A stretch of DNA of 64,000 nucleotides from Pseudomonadota bacterium (lineage in GTDB: Bacteria; Myxococcota_A; UBA9160; SZUA-336), in contig QJZC01000010.1 in the NCBI GenBank assembly GCA_003247575.1, positions 62,001 to 126,000 of the forward strand. Reading direction: 5' to 3'. A model generated the notes under the pieces. The model made no database searches. It saw only the letters and a list, made by a program, of their open reading frames with translations, and was not told the DNA's origin. Made by a program: the position numbers and the translations under genes. Positions 8,386 through 17,942 of the stretch are shown here, piece by piece; the first letter of the stretch is position 1; the number at the start of each line of letters is the position of its first letter.

Positions 8386-9078
8386 TCAGGACTTGATCGG
8401 CGGGTGGCGACGGATCTGCAGCGGGTGATTGGTCGTGATCTGCACGCAGTCATCGTGCTCATCGCGAATTCGCTCGAGCATTGGCAGCAGGATCCGACCG
8501 AGGATCTTCACATCGTCTAGTGCATCGTGGCGCCGCAGGCCTTCGGTCGTGACGCTGAACGTCTCGAGCAGCTTGCTCGTGCTCCAACGCTTGATGGGCT
8601 CGCCGAGTAGGAAGGTCGCAAGGACCACCGAATCGAGAATCGGTGGGAGGCCGGCCGGCATGTCGTGTCGAGCGAATTCGGCTTCGAGCAGTGGGACGTC
8701 GAACTCGAACACGCTCTGGCCCATCCAGAGATCGGCGTTGCGCGCCGCTTCCACGCAGCGTGGCCAGGCCTCGGAGAGCGGAGGTGCGTCGCTCAGCATG
8801 TCCAAGGTGATCCCCGTCAAATCCTGGACGACTTTGGGAATCTCGACTCCCTCGCCCGGATGGACGAATTGGACGAAGGCTTCCGACTCGATGATCTCGC
8901 CGCCTTCGATCGGGATACCGGCGATCTGGGTTACACGCTCGCGCGTCGTGTCGAGGCCGGTCGCTTCGAGATCGAAGAGCCAGATTCTCGATTCGGAGAG
9001 ATTGCGCAGATCCAGGTCGCACGCCTCGTAGAGATCGTCCGAGACATCGCGTAGCTGTAGGATCGGATGCTGATTCAT
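8386..9078 (-). CDS. DEDDh 3'-5' exonuclease (DnaQ-like)
   Basis: The protein matches the DNA polymerase III epsilon/RNase T exonuclease fold. Exo I is 'IWLFDLEATGLDTTRERVTQI', Exo II is around 'GQSVFEFDVPLLEAEF', and Exo III is 'RRHDALDDVKI', giving the D, E, D, H and D ligands for two metal ions. At 230 aa there is no polymerase or UvrC partner domain, so it is a stand-alone nuclease for repair or RNA trimming; the substrate cannot be told. Its ATG overlaps the stop of the upstream CysQ-like gene by 4 bases (ATGA), so the two are translationally coupled. Confidence 0.88.
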   Translation of the reverse strand: MNQHPILQLRDVSDDLYEACDLDLRNLSESRIWLFDLEATGLDTTRERVTQIAGIPIEGGEIIESEAFVQFVHPGEGVEIPKVVQDLTGITLDMLSDAPPLSEAWPRCVEAARNADLWMGQSVFEFDVPLLEAEFARHDMPAGLPPILDSVVLATFLLGEPIKRWSTSKLLETFSVTTEGLRRHDALDDVKILGRILLPMLERIRDEHDDCVQITTNHPLQIRRHPPIKS

Positions 9079-9863
9079 GGCGTGCAGAGCTCCCGCAGAG
9101 CGTTTACGAGTGGTGCCGGTCCAGCCGCCATGGGCGGTTGCAACAGAACGTCAGGCTGGTTGTACTCCCGTTCGCCGCGATTCAGGACTTCGAAGATGCC
9201 GCCGGCCTCGCGGACCAGCAGGTGCCCGGCGCAGACGTCCCACTCGCTCTTCGGGGCCATCGAGAGCCAGACGTCACCGCGTGCAGCGGCGGTCCAGGCG
9301 AGCTTGAGTGCCACCGAGCCAACCGCCTGTGTCTCGCGTACGTGCTGTGTGAACTCTTCCACTTGTCCACGCTTCATCTCCGTCCGGCTGGACAAGAGAA
9401 CGGCGTCGTCGAGTCGGGTGCACTTCGAGACGGAGAGCGGCGAGTCGTCCAGAAAGGCACCGAGACCGCGCGCCCCATGGAAGCACTCGCGGGTCATCGG
9501 GTTGTGCACCACACCGACCACCGGCTTGCCTCCGATGGTCAGGGCGATCGAGACGGCGAACTGCGGGACGCCCTCGATGAATTCCTTGGTGCCATCGAGC
9601 GGATCCACTACCCAGAGCCGGCTTCGATTGCGTCTCTGCGGTGAATCGACCTTCTCTTCAGACAGGATTCCATCTTCGGGAAAGCTCGCTTCGAGCTCCG
9701 CTACGATGGCAGCGTTCGCTGCGAGGTCGGCCTGTGTGACCGGGCTGTCTTCGGCCTTCTCCCAGCTCTCGCGCGTTCCCTCCGAGAACCTTGCGATGAT
9801 CTCTGCTGCCCGCAGTGCAGCACGTCGCGCGACCTCGACCTCGCGCTCGAACGATGAACTCAA
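9075..9863 (-). CDS. Inositol monophosphatase-family phosphatase (CysQ / 3'(2'),5'-bisphosphate nucleotidase-like)
   Basis: This is a lithium-sensitive, magnesium-dependent phosphatase fold. The metal site motifs are 'LSEEK', 'WVVDPLDGTKEFIEG' and 'SEWDVCAGHLLVREAGG'. The KEF after DGT and the EWD pattern favour the CysQ-type nucleotidase (PAP to AMP, sulfur assimilation) over true inositol phosphatases, but histidinol phosphatase or IMPase activity cannot be excluded. The start is TTG 9863, with GGAAG about 5 bases upstream; there is no nearby ATG at the right position. It lies 70 bases downstream of recQ and is coupled to the DEDDh exonuclease, so the three may form one transcript. Confidence 0.86.
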   Translation of the reverse strand: MSSSFEREVEVARRAALRAAEIIARFSEGTRESWEKAEDSPVTQADLAANAAIVAELEASFPEDGILSEEKVDSPQRRNRSRLWVVDPLDGTKEFIEGVPQFAVSIALTIGGKPVVGVVHNPMTRECFHGARGLGAFLDDSPLSVSKCTRLDDAVLLSSRTEMKRGQVEEFTQHVRETQAVGSVALKLAWTAAARGDVWLSMAPKSEWDVCAGHLLVREAGGIFEVLNRGEREYNQPDVLLQPPMAAGPAPLVNALRELCTP

Positions 9864-9933
9864 AACAGCTTCCTTGATTGGCTCGGTGGTCGAATGGACT
9901 CGAGAGGGCTGCGCGCTACCCGGACACGGTGCA

Positions 9934-11730
9934 CTAGGATTCGGTGCGACGCGGTCTCCGTCGGCGCCTGCGCAGCTTGGGCTCGCAGATGTCGCAGCGT
10001 CCGCAGGGAGGGGGATCGACTCCCTCGAAGTAGCGGCGGATCAGGACGACCCTACAGACTTCGGTGTCGTTGGCATAGTCGGTGATGCCCTCGAGGCGTC
10101 GGCGATCCGTGGTCTTGCGCTCTTCGTTCCGCTTGGAGAGCAGCGCGACCGCATCCAATCCTGCGTCGCCGACGAGGACGAATCCGCCGTTCTCCTCCTT
10201 GACCATGCCGCCGTCACGGAGCCCCTCGAGAATCGCCTTGGTGCGGGTCACGCCGACCTCGGACGACATGGCGAGCACCTGCGCATCGACCGGCTTGCCC
10301 TCGCGCGTCCAGGCTGCGAGGCCGTCGACGACCTTGCGAATCTGCGAGCGGGACGCGGGACCATCCGAGAGGAAGTGGCGTTGCACGGACAGGTCCTGGG
10401 GCCACCAGAGCAGGATGCAGCGGGCAGGCAGCCCATCGCGTCCAGCGCGACCCGCTTCTTGGACGTACGCCTCGATCGACCCCGGAACCTGATAGTGCAC
10501 GACGTAACGGATGTCTGGCTTGTCTACTCCGAGTCCGAACGCGCTCGTGGCGATCATCACGATGCGCTTGCCCGAGGACATGAAGCGTTTGTGGGCGTGG
10601 TCCCGTTCGGCCTTGGTGAGGCGCCCGTGGTAGATCTCGGCGGGAATGCGCGCGAGCTTGCACAGCGCGCCGAGCTCCTCGACGTCCTTGACTGTCGAGC
10701 AGTAGACGATCCCGGGCCGTCGCAGCCGACGCAGGTACTGGATCAGCTCGCGCCGCTTCATGTCCTCGTCATCGCACTCGCTCACTTCGAAGCGGAGATT
10801 CGGGCGCGCGACGGGACGCACCACGATCGTCGGCTCGTTCAGTCCTAGCTGGCGCACGATCTCGTCACGGACCTGAGGGGGCGCGGTCGCGGTGAGAGCG
10901 AGGACGGGCGGGTGGTCCATGTCCTCCTTCAGGGCGCCGAGGGCGAGGTAGGACGGACGGAAGTCGTGCCCCCACTCGGAGACGCAGTGTGCTTCGTCTA
11001 CGACGAGCAATGAGACCGGCTGATCGCTCTCCGTGATGCGGCGCTTGAAGGCCTCACCGGTGGCTCCTTCTGGTGTGATCAGGACGATCTTGTGCTCACC
11101 CTCCTCGAGCAGCGCCAGTGCCTCCTCGCGCTGAGTACCGGTCAAGGAGCTGTCCAGGCGCAAGGTTTCGACACCGCGTGCACGCAGCTTCTCGAACTGG
11201 TCGCGAATCAGCGCGATCAGCGGAGAGACGACGACGGTGAGTCCCGGCAGGAGTAGGCTTGGGAGCTGGTAGGTGAGGGACTTCCCGCTGCCCGTAGGCA
11301 TCACTGCGAGTGTGTCCTTGTTGTTCAGGACCGAGCGGATCACCTCTTCCTGGCCCGGGCGGAAGTGGCTCAGTCCGAACTCGCGGCGCAACAAGTCGAG
11401 CATCTGGCGGCGGCGTTCGTCGGGAACCCCTCCGCTGCGCCTGCGCCGCCTGCGGCGCCGCGTGACGGGTGATCCCCGCTTGGGGCCACGCCCTCGCGCG
11501 GGCTCCTTCTCGCCTGCCGCTGAGCTCGAGGGGCCGGATGCACGGGATCCGCGCACTGCTCCCTTCGAGTCGTTCGAAGCCGAGCCGGGTTTGGAATCTG
11601 GACGACGTCGCGAGCGACGCCGACGACGCGGGCTAGAGGGTGCGGCGTCGCCAGCGGCGCGGCCTTTTTCATCGGAGTCCTGCGTCAGGACACACCTCCG
11701 GGATAGGGGAGCGGAGCTCCCGCGCGCCAT
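9934..11730 (-). CDS. RecQ-family ATP-dependent DNA helicase
   Basis: This is an SF2 3'-5' DNA helicase for recombination and repair. After about 135 residues of low-complexity Arg/Ser/Pro sequence, the core shows motif I 'AVMPTGSGKSLTYQLPS', 'VVVSPLIALIRDQ', the DEAH box 'LLVVDEAHCVSEWGHDFRP' and motif VI 'QEAGRAGRDG'. A RecQ zinc site appears at the C-terminus ('CRRVVLIRRYF' then 'CGRCDIC'), which ends in a poly-Arg tail. No HRDC domain is present. The start is uncertain: ATG 11730 has a weak ribosome site, while GGAGG sits 6 bases before an in-frame CTG about 40 bases downstream. The basic N-terminal tail is longer than in typical RecQ. Confidence 0.92.
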   Translation of the reverse strand: MARGSSAPLSRRCVLTQDSDEKGRAAGDAAPSSPRRRRRSRRRPDSKPGSASNDSKGAVRGSRASGPSSSAAGEKEPARGRGPKRGSPVTRRRRRRRRSGGVPDERRRQMLDLLRREFGLSHFRPGQEEVIRSVLNNKDTLAVMPTGSGKSLTYQLPSLLLPGLTVVVSPLIALIRDQFEKLRARGVETLRLDSSLTGTQREEALALLEEGEHKIVLITPEGATGEAFKRRITESDQPVSLLVVDEAHCVSEWGHDFRPSYLALGALKEDMDHPPVLALTATAPPQVRDEIVRQLGLNEPTIVVRPVARPNLRFEVSECDDEDMKRRELIQYLRRLRRPGIVYCSTVKDVEELGALCKLARIPAEIYHGRLTKAERDHAHKRFMSSGKRIVMIATSAFGLGVDKPDIRYVVHYQVPGSIEAYVQEAGRAGRDGLPARCILLWWPQDLSVQRHFLSDGPASRSQIRKVVDGLAAWTREGKPVDAQVLAMSSEVGVTRTKAILEGLRDGGMVKEENGGFVLVGDAGLDAVALLSKRNEERKTTDRRRLEGITDYANDTEVCRVVLIRRYFEGVDPPPCGRCDICEPKLRRRRRRPRRTES

Positions 11731-12050
11731 TATATGCTTTACGGAACATCCAGGCGCCCCCTTGATGCCCGCGTCTCGCTGCTAGGATTTCGTCGCTCGG
11801 CCACCGCTTTGCGAGGTCCGATGCCAGGAGCCCTCGGGCTCCGATAGCTCGGTTGGACTACTCCGCGCGCGTGGCCGAAGCACTCGGCGGATCGATTCCT
11901 CCCGGGAGAGCCCCGGGCCCGAGCCAGTCCAGTCGAGGACTCCCGACCGGGACGCCCAGCCGAGAACCCTACGCTAGCAGGGAATCCTACGAGAAGAGAA
12001 TCGGAGAGCGCAACTTGCATGTGACAGGGCTGTACAGCACTATGCTGTAC
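11731..12050. other. Divergent region between recQ and the RHH regulator
   Basis: This 320-base stretch has a long open frame on the plus strand, but its composition does not look like protein before the ATG at 12051. It holds the regulator's promoter candidate and palindrome at the right end (separate entries). On the minus strand, TATAAT overlaps the ATG of recQ, with no recognisable -35. Confidence 0.5.
12015..12043 (+). promoter_or_regulatory. Candidate promoter of the RHH-ferredoxin-VWA-MoxR operon
   Basis: TTGCAT (12015-12020) is followed after 17 bases by CACTAT (12038-12043). TATGCT at 12041 is another possible -10 but sits too far from the -35. If CACTAT is used, transcription would begin at about 12050, making the message nearly leaderless at ATG 12051. 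The match to consensus is moderate; its position over the palindrome is what makes it worth noting. Confidence 0.4.

Positions 12051-12051
<1 letters not shown>
12031..12051 (+). promoter_or_regulatory. Perfect inverted repeat, likely autoregulatory operator
   Basis: The half-site TGTACAGC (12031-12038) and its exact reverse complement GCTGTACA (12044-12051) flank a 5-base spacer, ACTAT. Each half contains the self-complementary TGTACA, so the site can also be read as two TGTACA boxes 15 bases apart. It covers the candidate -10 region and the A of ATG 12051, the first codon of a ribbon-helix-helix protein, which is the expected place for autorepression. Confidence 0.65.
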
Positions 12052-12928
<877 letters not shown>

Positions 12929-12944
12929 TCTCCTAGGCGAGGTC

Positions 12945-14762
12945 CTGGACCGCGAGTTCAGCGGTCAGGATCACGCCAAGCACGCGCTCCTGCTGGCCGC
13001 GGTCGCAAGGCTGCCGATCTGGCTCGAAGGGCCACCCGGATGTGGCAAGCGGAGCCTGGCGGAGGCTGTGGCAGGCGCCTTGGGCCTCTCGCTCGAGGTC
13101 GAGTGCGCGACGCCGACCGTAGTGCCGCAGATGAGGCCGGGGAGTGCGACTCTCGTCGCACTTCCCGTGGCCGCATCGCGCGTCCTGCGTGCGAGTCCTC
13201 GTGAGGAGCAGGGACGAGGTGCCCCCGAGTCCGTTGCACCGCGGCTCAGGGTATCGCTCTTCACCCTCCCACTCGACCTACGCCTGCGCGAGTCGGGGAA
13301 TGGAGCGGTCGCCGAAGATCCTCGGATCATCGCGCGCCGCCGCCGCTATCCGCTGCGGGTGTCCATGGGCTCGCTCACCACTCGCGATCGCGATGCGGCG
13401 GCTTCCCTGCTGGAACGTGGAGCACGTTCCGACGAGATCTCGCGGGATTGCGCCGCCGGTGGGCGATGGGCTGGGATCTCCGTCGGACGCTTGCAGAGCC
13501 AGGCGTGCCGCATCCCTCTTCCCCGCGAGCTGCGTGTGGAGCTGTACGAGCTTCTGCGTTCGGCTGCGCGCTCGCGCGCGCGCGTGCCTTGGGATCTGTG
13601 GCTGGCTGCTCTGCCCAGCCTGCTGCGCGCGCACGCGGTCCTGCGCGGGGCGAGCGAGGTTGGGCGCAGCGATCTCGCTGTGATCGAGTTCGTTCCTGAC
13701 CTGGCATGGGCGCGGGCTGCCGCCCTCGGTGGGAGCACCGCTCCCGCGCCTGTCGCGGATCCGCTGAGTTTCGCTGCCGATTCGATTTCCCCCATCGCGC
13801 CAGGGCGACACGCCAGGACCTCCTCCGAGCGAGACGTCCGAGGAATTGGCTTCGCCGCCGGAGCCCGGACCGCGCAAGATTCGGGTGAGGTCGAGGTTCG
13901 GGTCGAAGAATTGAGTTGGGCATTGAGACGACGGGGGACGCCAGCGACACGGTTGGGAGACGCGCAGCTTCCGGCGCACGGCTCCCACGGCTTGCCTGGC
14001 GGACCTGCGTCGGAAGCGATTGCGCTCTGGATCGACCGCTTCGAGGCTCAGTTCCGTACGCGCTACGGGGACCGCGCTCGACGTGTGCAAGAGGATCCGG
14101 CGGGTGCGCCTCGGTCGCTGCGGTCGCTACGCGGCCTCGAGGAGCTTCGCGATGCGGATCCCGGTGAGGTCTGGGACTTTGCAAGCGGCCGCAGTCCCTA
14201 TCCGCCGCGGGTTCCAGTGCGCGGAAGACGGCGGCGGATCGGGCCGATCGTCCTGCTGCGAGATGTCTCCGCATCGATGCAAGGGCCGGTGGGACGCTGG
14301 TGTGGCCGCCTCGCGACGGCTGTGATCGATTTCGCGGAGCTCCGCCGCTGGCCCCTCGGATACATCGAGTTCCATCATGCAGCGGTACGCTTCGAGCATG
14401 CGGGTAGCTTCTGGAATCGAGCCTATGGCGGCCTGCGAGCTCTGGCCGCAGCGGCGAGGTCCGAGGGACGCACCAGTTTCGAGGCCCCCTTGCAAGCGCT
14501 CATCGATCGCCTCCCGCTGTCGGCGCCCGAGGCGGGGCACGCGATCCTGATCACGGACGGGATCCCGGTCGTCGGAGATGCCACCGTGAAGCGGCAGCAG
14601 GCCGAGCTACGCCGCCGGGGCTGGCGTATCCACTCCCTCTTCGTGGGCCACGGGGCGATGCCCGAGGTTCTGTGCGACCTGGCGCGGACCTCGGCAGGTC
14701 TGTGTGTCCGCGTGCGGCCGCTACCCGGCGGCGCATTCACGCTGGAGGAGGTCGGTTCGTGA
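12945..14762 (+). CDS. P-loop plus VWA domain protein, partner of MoxR ATPase
   Basis: The N-terminal 200 residues look like a degenerate AAA+ module: 'GQDHAKHALLLAAVARLP', then a Walker A loop 'LEGPPGCGKRS', but no clear Walker B. A long Arg/Ala-rich middle follows, and then a C-terminal von Willebrand A domain with a MIDAS motif 'LLRDVSASMQG', a metal-site Thr in 'GRTSFEAPL' and 'AILITDGIPV'. The layout recalls magnesium chelatase subunit D (AAA, linker, VWA). No ATG, GTG or TTG lies in frame between the ferredoxin stop and the P-loop. The choices are CTG 12945 (used here) or GTG 12777 deep inside the ferredoxin gene. Its stop overlaps the GTG of the MoxR gene (GTGA), a typical AAA+/VWA pairing. 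Its target is unknown. Confidence 0.75.
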   Translation: MDREFSGQDHAKHALLLAAVARLPIWLEGPPGCGKRSLAEAVAGALGLSLEVECATPTVVPQMRPGSATLVALPVAASRVLRASPREEQGRGAPESVAPRLRVSLFTLPLDLRLRESGNGAVAEDPRIIARRRRYPLRVSMGSLTTRDRDAAASLLERGARSDEISRDCAAGGRWAGISVGRLQSQACRIPLPRELRVELYELLRSAARSRARVPWDLWLAALPSLLRAHAVLRGASEVGRSDLAVIEFVPDLAWARAAALGGSTAPAPVADPLSFAADSISPIAPGRHARTSSERDVRGIGFAAGARTAQDSGEVEVRVEELSWALRRRGTPATRLGDAQLPAHGSHGLPGGPASEAIALWIDRFEAQFRTRYGDRARRVQEDPAGAPRSLRSLRGLEELRDADPGEVWDFASGRSPYPPRVPVRGRRRRIGPIVLLRDVSASMQGPVGRWCGRLATAVIDFAELRRWPLGYIEFHHAAVRFEHAGSFWNRAYGGLRALAAAARSEGRTSFEAPLQALIDRLPLSAPEAGHAILITDGIPVVGDATVKRQQAELRRRGWRIHSLFVGHGAMPEVLCDLARTSAGLCVRVRPLPGGAFTLEEVGS

Positions 14763-15706
14763 TCGGTCCAGCGAATGCGCTCCACAAGCTGCTGGATGAC
14801 TACGTGATCGGGCACGACGACGTGAAGCGTGCTCTGGTGCTCGCTCTCGTCTGCCGCGAGCACGTGTATCTGGAGGGGCCCCCGGGGACTGCGAAGACGC
14901 GCATGGCCGAGCTGCTCGCTGCCGCTTCGGGGCTGCGCTTCTTTCGCACTCAACTCCATCGAGATACCCGCTTGCCCGAGCTGCTCGGAGATGTCGTGAT
15001 CGAACGCTCTCCGCTCCCCGACTCCGACGGCGAGCAGATCCGACATCGGATCGAGCCGGGACGTCTCCTGACCGCCGAGGTCGCGCTGCTTGACGATGTC
15101 TCGCGCGCGCCCGGCGAGGCGCTCAACGTGCTGCTGCAAGTTCTGAACGAACGTCGCTTCGAGGAACTCATACTCCCGCTTCGCTGTGTGATTGCCACGG
15201 GCAACCCGACCGACGACGCCTATGCGAACGAGGCACTCGATCCCGCGCAGCTGGACCGCTTCGCATTGCAGCTGCGCGTGTCGAGCCTCCTGACCCTGGA
15301 GGACCCCGAGCCTGCGCGTCGTCTCTTGGATCGCTTCGCCGACAACGACGCATGTGAAGGTTCGGATCCCGAGGCGCTACCGGCGCCGGTCTGGACGCGC
15401 GATCAGCTCGACGACTTGCACTCGGCGCTCGGTCGTGTCGAGGTTCCAGGGCACGTGCGTGCGGCCTTGCTCGAACTGCTTCGGCGCTTGGTGACCGAGT
15501 ATCACTGCAACGATGCCAACTCGCTGCTGACCGATCGCACGTTTCTCGTGAAGGTGCTTCGCATGTTCCGCGGGTCCGCGCTGCTCGCGGGACGGACGGC
15601 CGCGACCCTCGACGACTTGGATCTGCTCGTGTGGATGACGACCTTCCGACTCCCTGCGGCCGTGCACGCGGCGCTTCCGCGCGAGCTCGCAGCCCTGCGA
15701 GCCTGA
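14759..15706 (+). CDS. MoxR-family AAA+ ATPase
   Basis: This 315-aa AAA+ ATPase is of the MoxR/CoxD kind, which works with VWA proteins to insert metals or remodel enzyme complexes. Visible features are '[20 protein letters not shown]', Walker A '[17 protein letters not shown]', a Walker B region '[20 protein letters not shown]', sensor 1 '[11 protein letters not shown]', and the arginine-finger region '[17 protein letters not shown]'. The C-terminal lid is helical. GTG 14759 overlaps the stop of the VWA gene, so translation is coupled. The gene following it, 5 bases downstream, is the MocA-NDK fusion. Confidence 0.92.
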   Translation: MIGPANALHKLLDDYVIGHDDVKRALVLALVCREHVYLEGPPGTAKTRMAELLAAASGLRFFRTQLHRDTRLPELLGDVVIERSPLPDSDGEQIRHRIEPGRLLTAEVALLDDVSRAPGEALNVLLQVLNERRFEELILPLRCVIATGNPTDDAYANEALDPAQLDRFALQLRVSSLLTLEDPEPARRLLDRFADNDACEGSDPEALPAPVWTRDQLDDLHSALGRVEVPGHVRAALLELLRRLVTEYHCNDANSLLTDRTFLVKVLRMFRGSALLAGRTAATLDDLDLLVWMTTFRLPAAVHAALPRELAALRA

Positions 15707-15711
15707 CCTCG

Positions 15712-16932
15712 GTGTCCTGCGCTGAGCGAGGGGTGCACGGTATCCTGCTCGCGGCGGGACGCGGCCGTCGCATGGGTGGAGCCAAGCACCTGCTGCCGGT
15801 GCCGCGCAGCGGTGGTGATGCGCCGGTGCCGATGCTGGAGAGGGTGCTCGTGCAGCTGGCAGCCGGAATCGCGCGGGCGCGTCACGACACAGCGGGCTCC
15901 CGCGAAGTGGGGGCGCCCGGCTCGCCGGGTTCCGGCGCAGGGGAGGGGGTCACGGTGGTGCTGGGCTCGCCCCAGGACCGCGCCGTCGAGTTGGTGCGTT
16001 GCCTCGGTGCACGCTTCGCGATCGCCTCCCGGTCTGGCGCGTCCTCACTCGAGGGTGTGACGGGCGCTCCTGCTCCTCGTTCCGGTGAACGGCCCGGTCG
16101 CGCTTCCGGCTCGCAGGGCACTTCGCCACAGCGTTCCGACTCGATCCGCGCCGGACTGATGAGTGCGCCGGACGCGTCTGGCTGGCTCTTCGCCATGTGT
16201 GACCAGCCGCTCCTCACCGCGTCGGACTATGCGCGCCTGCTCGAGACCTTCGCTCGGAATCCGGAGGCCATCGTCTGCGCGAGCTACGCGGGAACCCGCT
16301 CCACGCCCACTCTGTTTCCATGTAGCCTGCGCGCGGAGCTGCTTGCACTGACTGGAAACGAGGGCGGTCGGGTCGTGCTCGCGCGCCATCCCGAGCGCAT
16401 CGTCCGGGTGGAGCTCGACCCGCTGCGGGGACGCGATCTGGACACACCCCGTGACGTGATCGGCGCGTTCGGTCCCGAGCTCGGCGTTGACCTGGCGAAC
16501 CGCCCAGCTACCATGCGGCCACCTATGGAACGAACACTGTCGATCATCAAACCGGATGCGGTCGGCGCCCAGAACACGGGCTCCATTCTTCAAGCGATCG
16601 AAGGCTCGGGGCTGAAGCTCGTCGCGCTGCGCATGCTTCAGCTGACCCCGGAGCAGGCGGGTGAGTTCTATGCGGTGCACAAGGAGCGGCCGTTCTTCAA
16701 GAGTCTGTGTGACTTCATGGTCTCGGGACCCATCGTTGTCTCCGTCCTCGAAGGTGACGACGCGATCGCGCGCTACCGCAAGCTGATGGGTGCGACGAAT
16801 CCCGAGCAGGCCGATCCCGGCACCCTGCGAAAGCAATTTGCCACGGACGTCGAGCGCAATGCCGTGCATGGCTCCGACGGCACCGACACTGCCGCCCAAG
16901 AGATCAGTTTCTTCTTTCCCGATCTTCGTTGA
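15712..16932 (+). CDS. MocA-like nucleotidyltransferase fused to nucleoside diphosphate kinase
   Basis: One open frame encodes two enzymes. Residues 8 to about 255 are a MobA/MocA-type nucleotidyltransferase: '[21 protein letters not shown]', 'SDSIRAGL', '[11 protein letters not shown]', ending '[12 protein letters not shown]'. It has two low-complexity Gly/Ser/Arg inserts that family members lack. After about 20 linker residues comes a complete NDK domain ('[19 protein letters not shown]'), with the phospho-histidine H386 in '[18 protein letters not shown]'. No stop codon separates them and no ribosome site precedes the internal ATG, so a true fusion is the simplest reading. Expected activities are CTP (or GTP) transfer onto molybdopterin plus NTP regeneration. 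GTG 15733 is an alternative start. The 3' end overlaps the convergent hydrolase by 29 bases. Confidence 0.85.
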   Translation: MSCAERGVHGILLAAGRGRRMGGAKHLLPVPRSGGDAPVPMLERVLVQLAAGIARARHDTAGSREVGAPGSPGSGAGEGVTVVLGSPQDRAVELVRCLGARFAIASRSGASSLEGVTGAPAPRSGERPGRASGSQGTSPQRSDSIRAGLMSAPDASGWLFAMCDQPLLTASDYARLLETFARNPEAIVCASYAGTRSTPTLFPCSLRAELLALTGNEGGRVVLARHPERIVRVELDPLRGRDLDTPRDVIGAFGPELGVDLANRPATMRPPMERTLSIIKPDAVGAQNTGSILQAIEGSGLKLVALRMLQLTPEQAGEFYAVHKERPFFKSLCDFMVSGPIVVSVLEGDDAIARYRKLMGATNPEQADPGTLRKQFATDVERNAVHGSDGTDTAAQEISFFFPDLR

Positions 16933-17932
16933 GATCGCCGAAGTAGCGATCCAAGTGGTCGGCGCCGCGGTGGACGACCCACCAGAAGACCGGCAGCACT
17001 TGGTAGTGCCCAACGGGCATGCGGGTCCACGCCGGACGTCCGAGGGCGTCCCAGAGCACCTCGGTGTGCTCGGGCCGGATGATCCGGTCGAAGCGGGCTG
17101 ACGCCAGGAATACGCTCGCACGGTCGATGCGACCTGCGAAGCGGATGGGGTCCAGCGGGTCCATCAATGGGCGCATTCGCTCGATGAAGCCTGCCAGGTC
17201 GATCCCCTCCCGCTCCATGAGGTTCTGACGGAACGCGCGGATCGGGCGCTCGCGCGAGTCTGCGAGAATGTTCGCGACATCTCCGCCGGGCATGACGAAG
17301 ATGCCCGCCTTCACGCGCTCGTCGGTGCCGTGAAGCAAGCTCGCGATGATCCCGCCGACACTGACTCCCGCGACGGCGATGCGCTCTCGGTCGACGTCCG
17401 GGCGCCACTCGAGGATGTCGAGCAAACGTCGTCCATCCATGACCGCGCCCCGCAGTGCCTTCGCAGGCTCCGCAGCATCTCGTGTCTCTTCGAGCTCCAT
17501 CTTGGGGCGTTCGAGACGGGCGACCAGGAAGCCGCGATTCACCAACACCTTGGCGAGCATCTCGGACACGATGTGCGACCCCGCCAGGATTGGAAAGACG
17601 ACGACGGTGGCGTGGGGCCCCGGTTCGTCCGGAATCAGAAGGTGTGCAATCGACTCCTCGCCTGTCACGCTCGGAAAGCGCACCCGAAACGTCTCGTAGT
17701 CCTTGGCGTGAAACCAGGTGTAGAGATCGAGGATCAGTGCGTCTTCTACGGTGCGCGCCTCGGGCTCTACGAAGACCTCCTCTCTGCGCACCGGAGGTGG
17801 GCGTAGGTCTTCGGAGGCGGCTACGGACGGTCGCGCGGGTGCCGGCTCCACTGCGGGTACGGTGGAGCAGGTCAGGCCGAGCAGCGCGAGGAGCGCGACG
17901 CCCAGTGGACGCACGCGCTCCCCGCGTGTCAT
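16904..17932 (-). CDS. Alpha/beta-hydrolase, probable exported or lipid-anchored esterase
   Basis: From ATG 17932 the protein starts with a basic N-terminus and a hydrophobic stretch '[13 protein letters not shown]' that could be a lipoprotein signal, though Thr at -1 is not a classic lipobox. The body is an alpha/beta hydrolase of the acetyl-xylan-esterase/dienelactone type, with nucleophile elbow '[18 protein letters not shown]', an oxyanion region '[12 protein letters not shown]', and a late Asp and His ('[17 protein letters not shown]', 'MPVGHYQVL'). The substrate is unknown. The gene begins 10 bases after the ftsZ stop, so it appears to be the last gene of the dcw transcript, which is unusual. 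A TTG at 17950 overlapping ftsZ is also in frame. Confidence 0.82.
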   Translation of the reverse strand: MTRGERVRPLGVALLALLGLTCSTVPAVEPAPARPSVAASEDLRPPPVRREEVFVEPEARTVEDALILDLYTWFHAKDYETFRVRFPSVTGEESIAHLLIPDEPGPHATVVVFPILAGSHIVSEMLAKVLVNRGFLVARLERPKMELEETRDAAEPAKALRGAVMDGRRLLDILEWRPDVDRERIAVAGVSVGGIIASLLHGTDERVKAGIFVMPGGDVANILADSRERPIRAFRQNLMEREGIDLAGFIERMRPLMDPLDPIRFAGRIDRASVFLASARFDRIIRPEHTEVLWDALGRPAWTRMPVGHYQVLPVFWWVVHRGADHLDRYFGDLNEDRERRN

Positions 17933-17942
17933 CGAGAGCCGG

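Noticed and set aside
9067-10848. 593-codon open frame on the plus strand opposite recQ and the CysQ-like gene
   Set aside because: It is antisense to two well-recognised genes, has no family pattern, and long antisense frames are expected at this GC content.
11723-11736. TATAAT on the minus strand overlapping the recQ start codon
   Set aside because: No -35 element at 16-18 bases. If it were used, translation would have to begin downstream, which cannot be decided from sequence.
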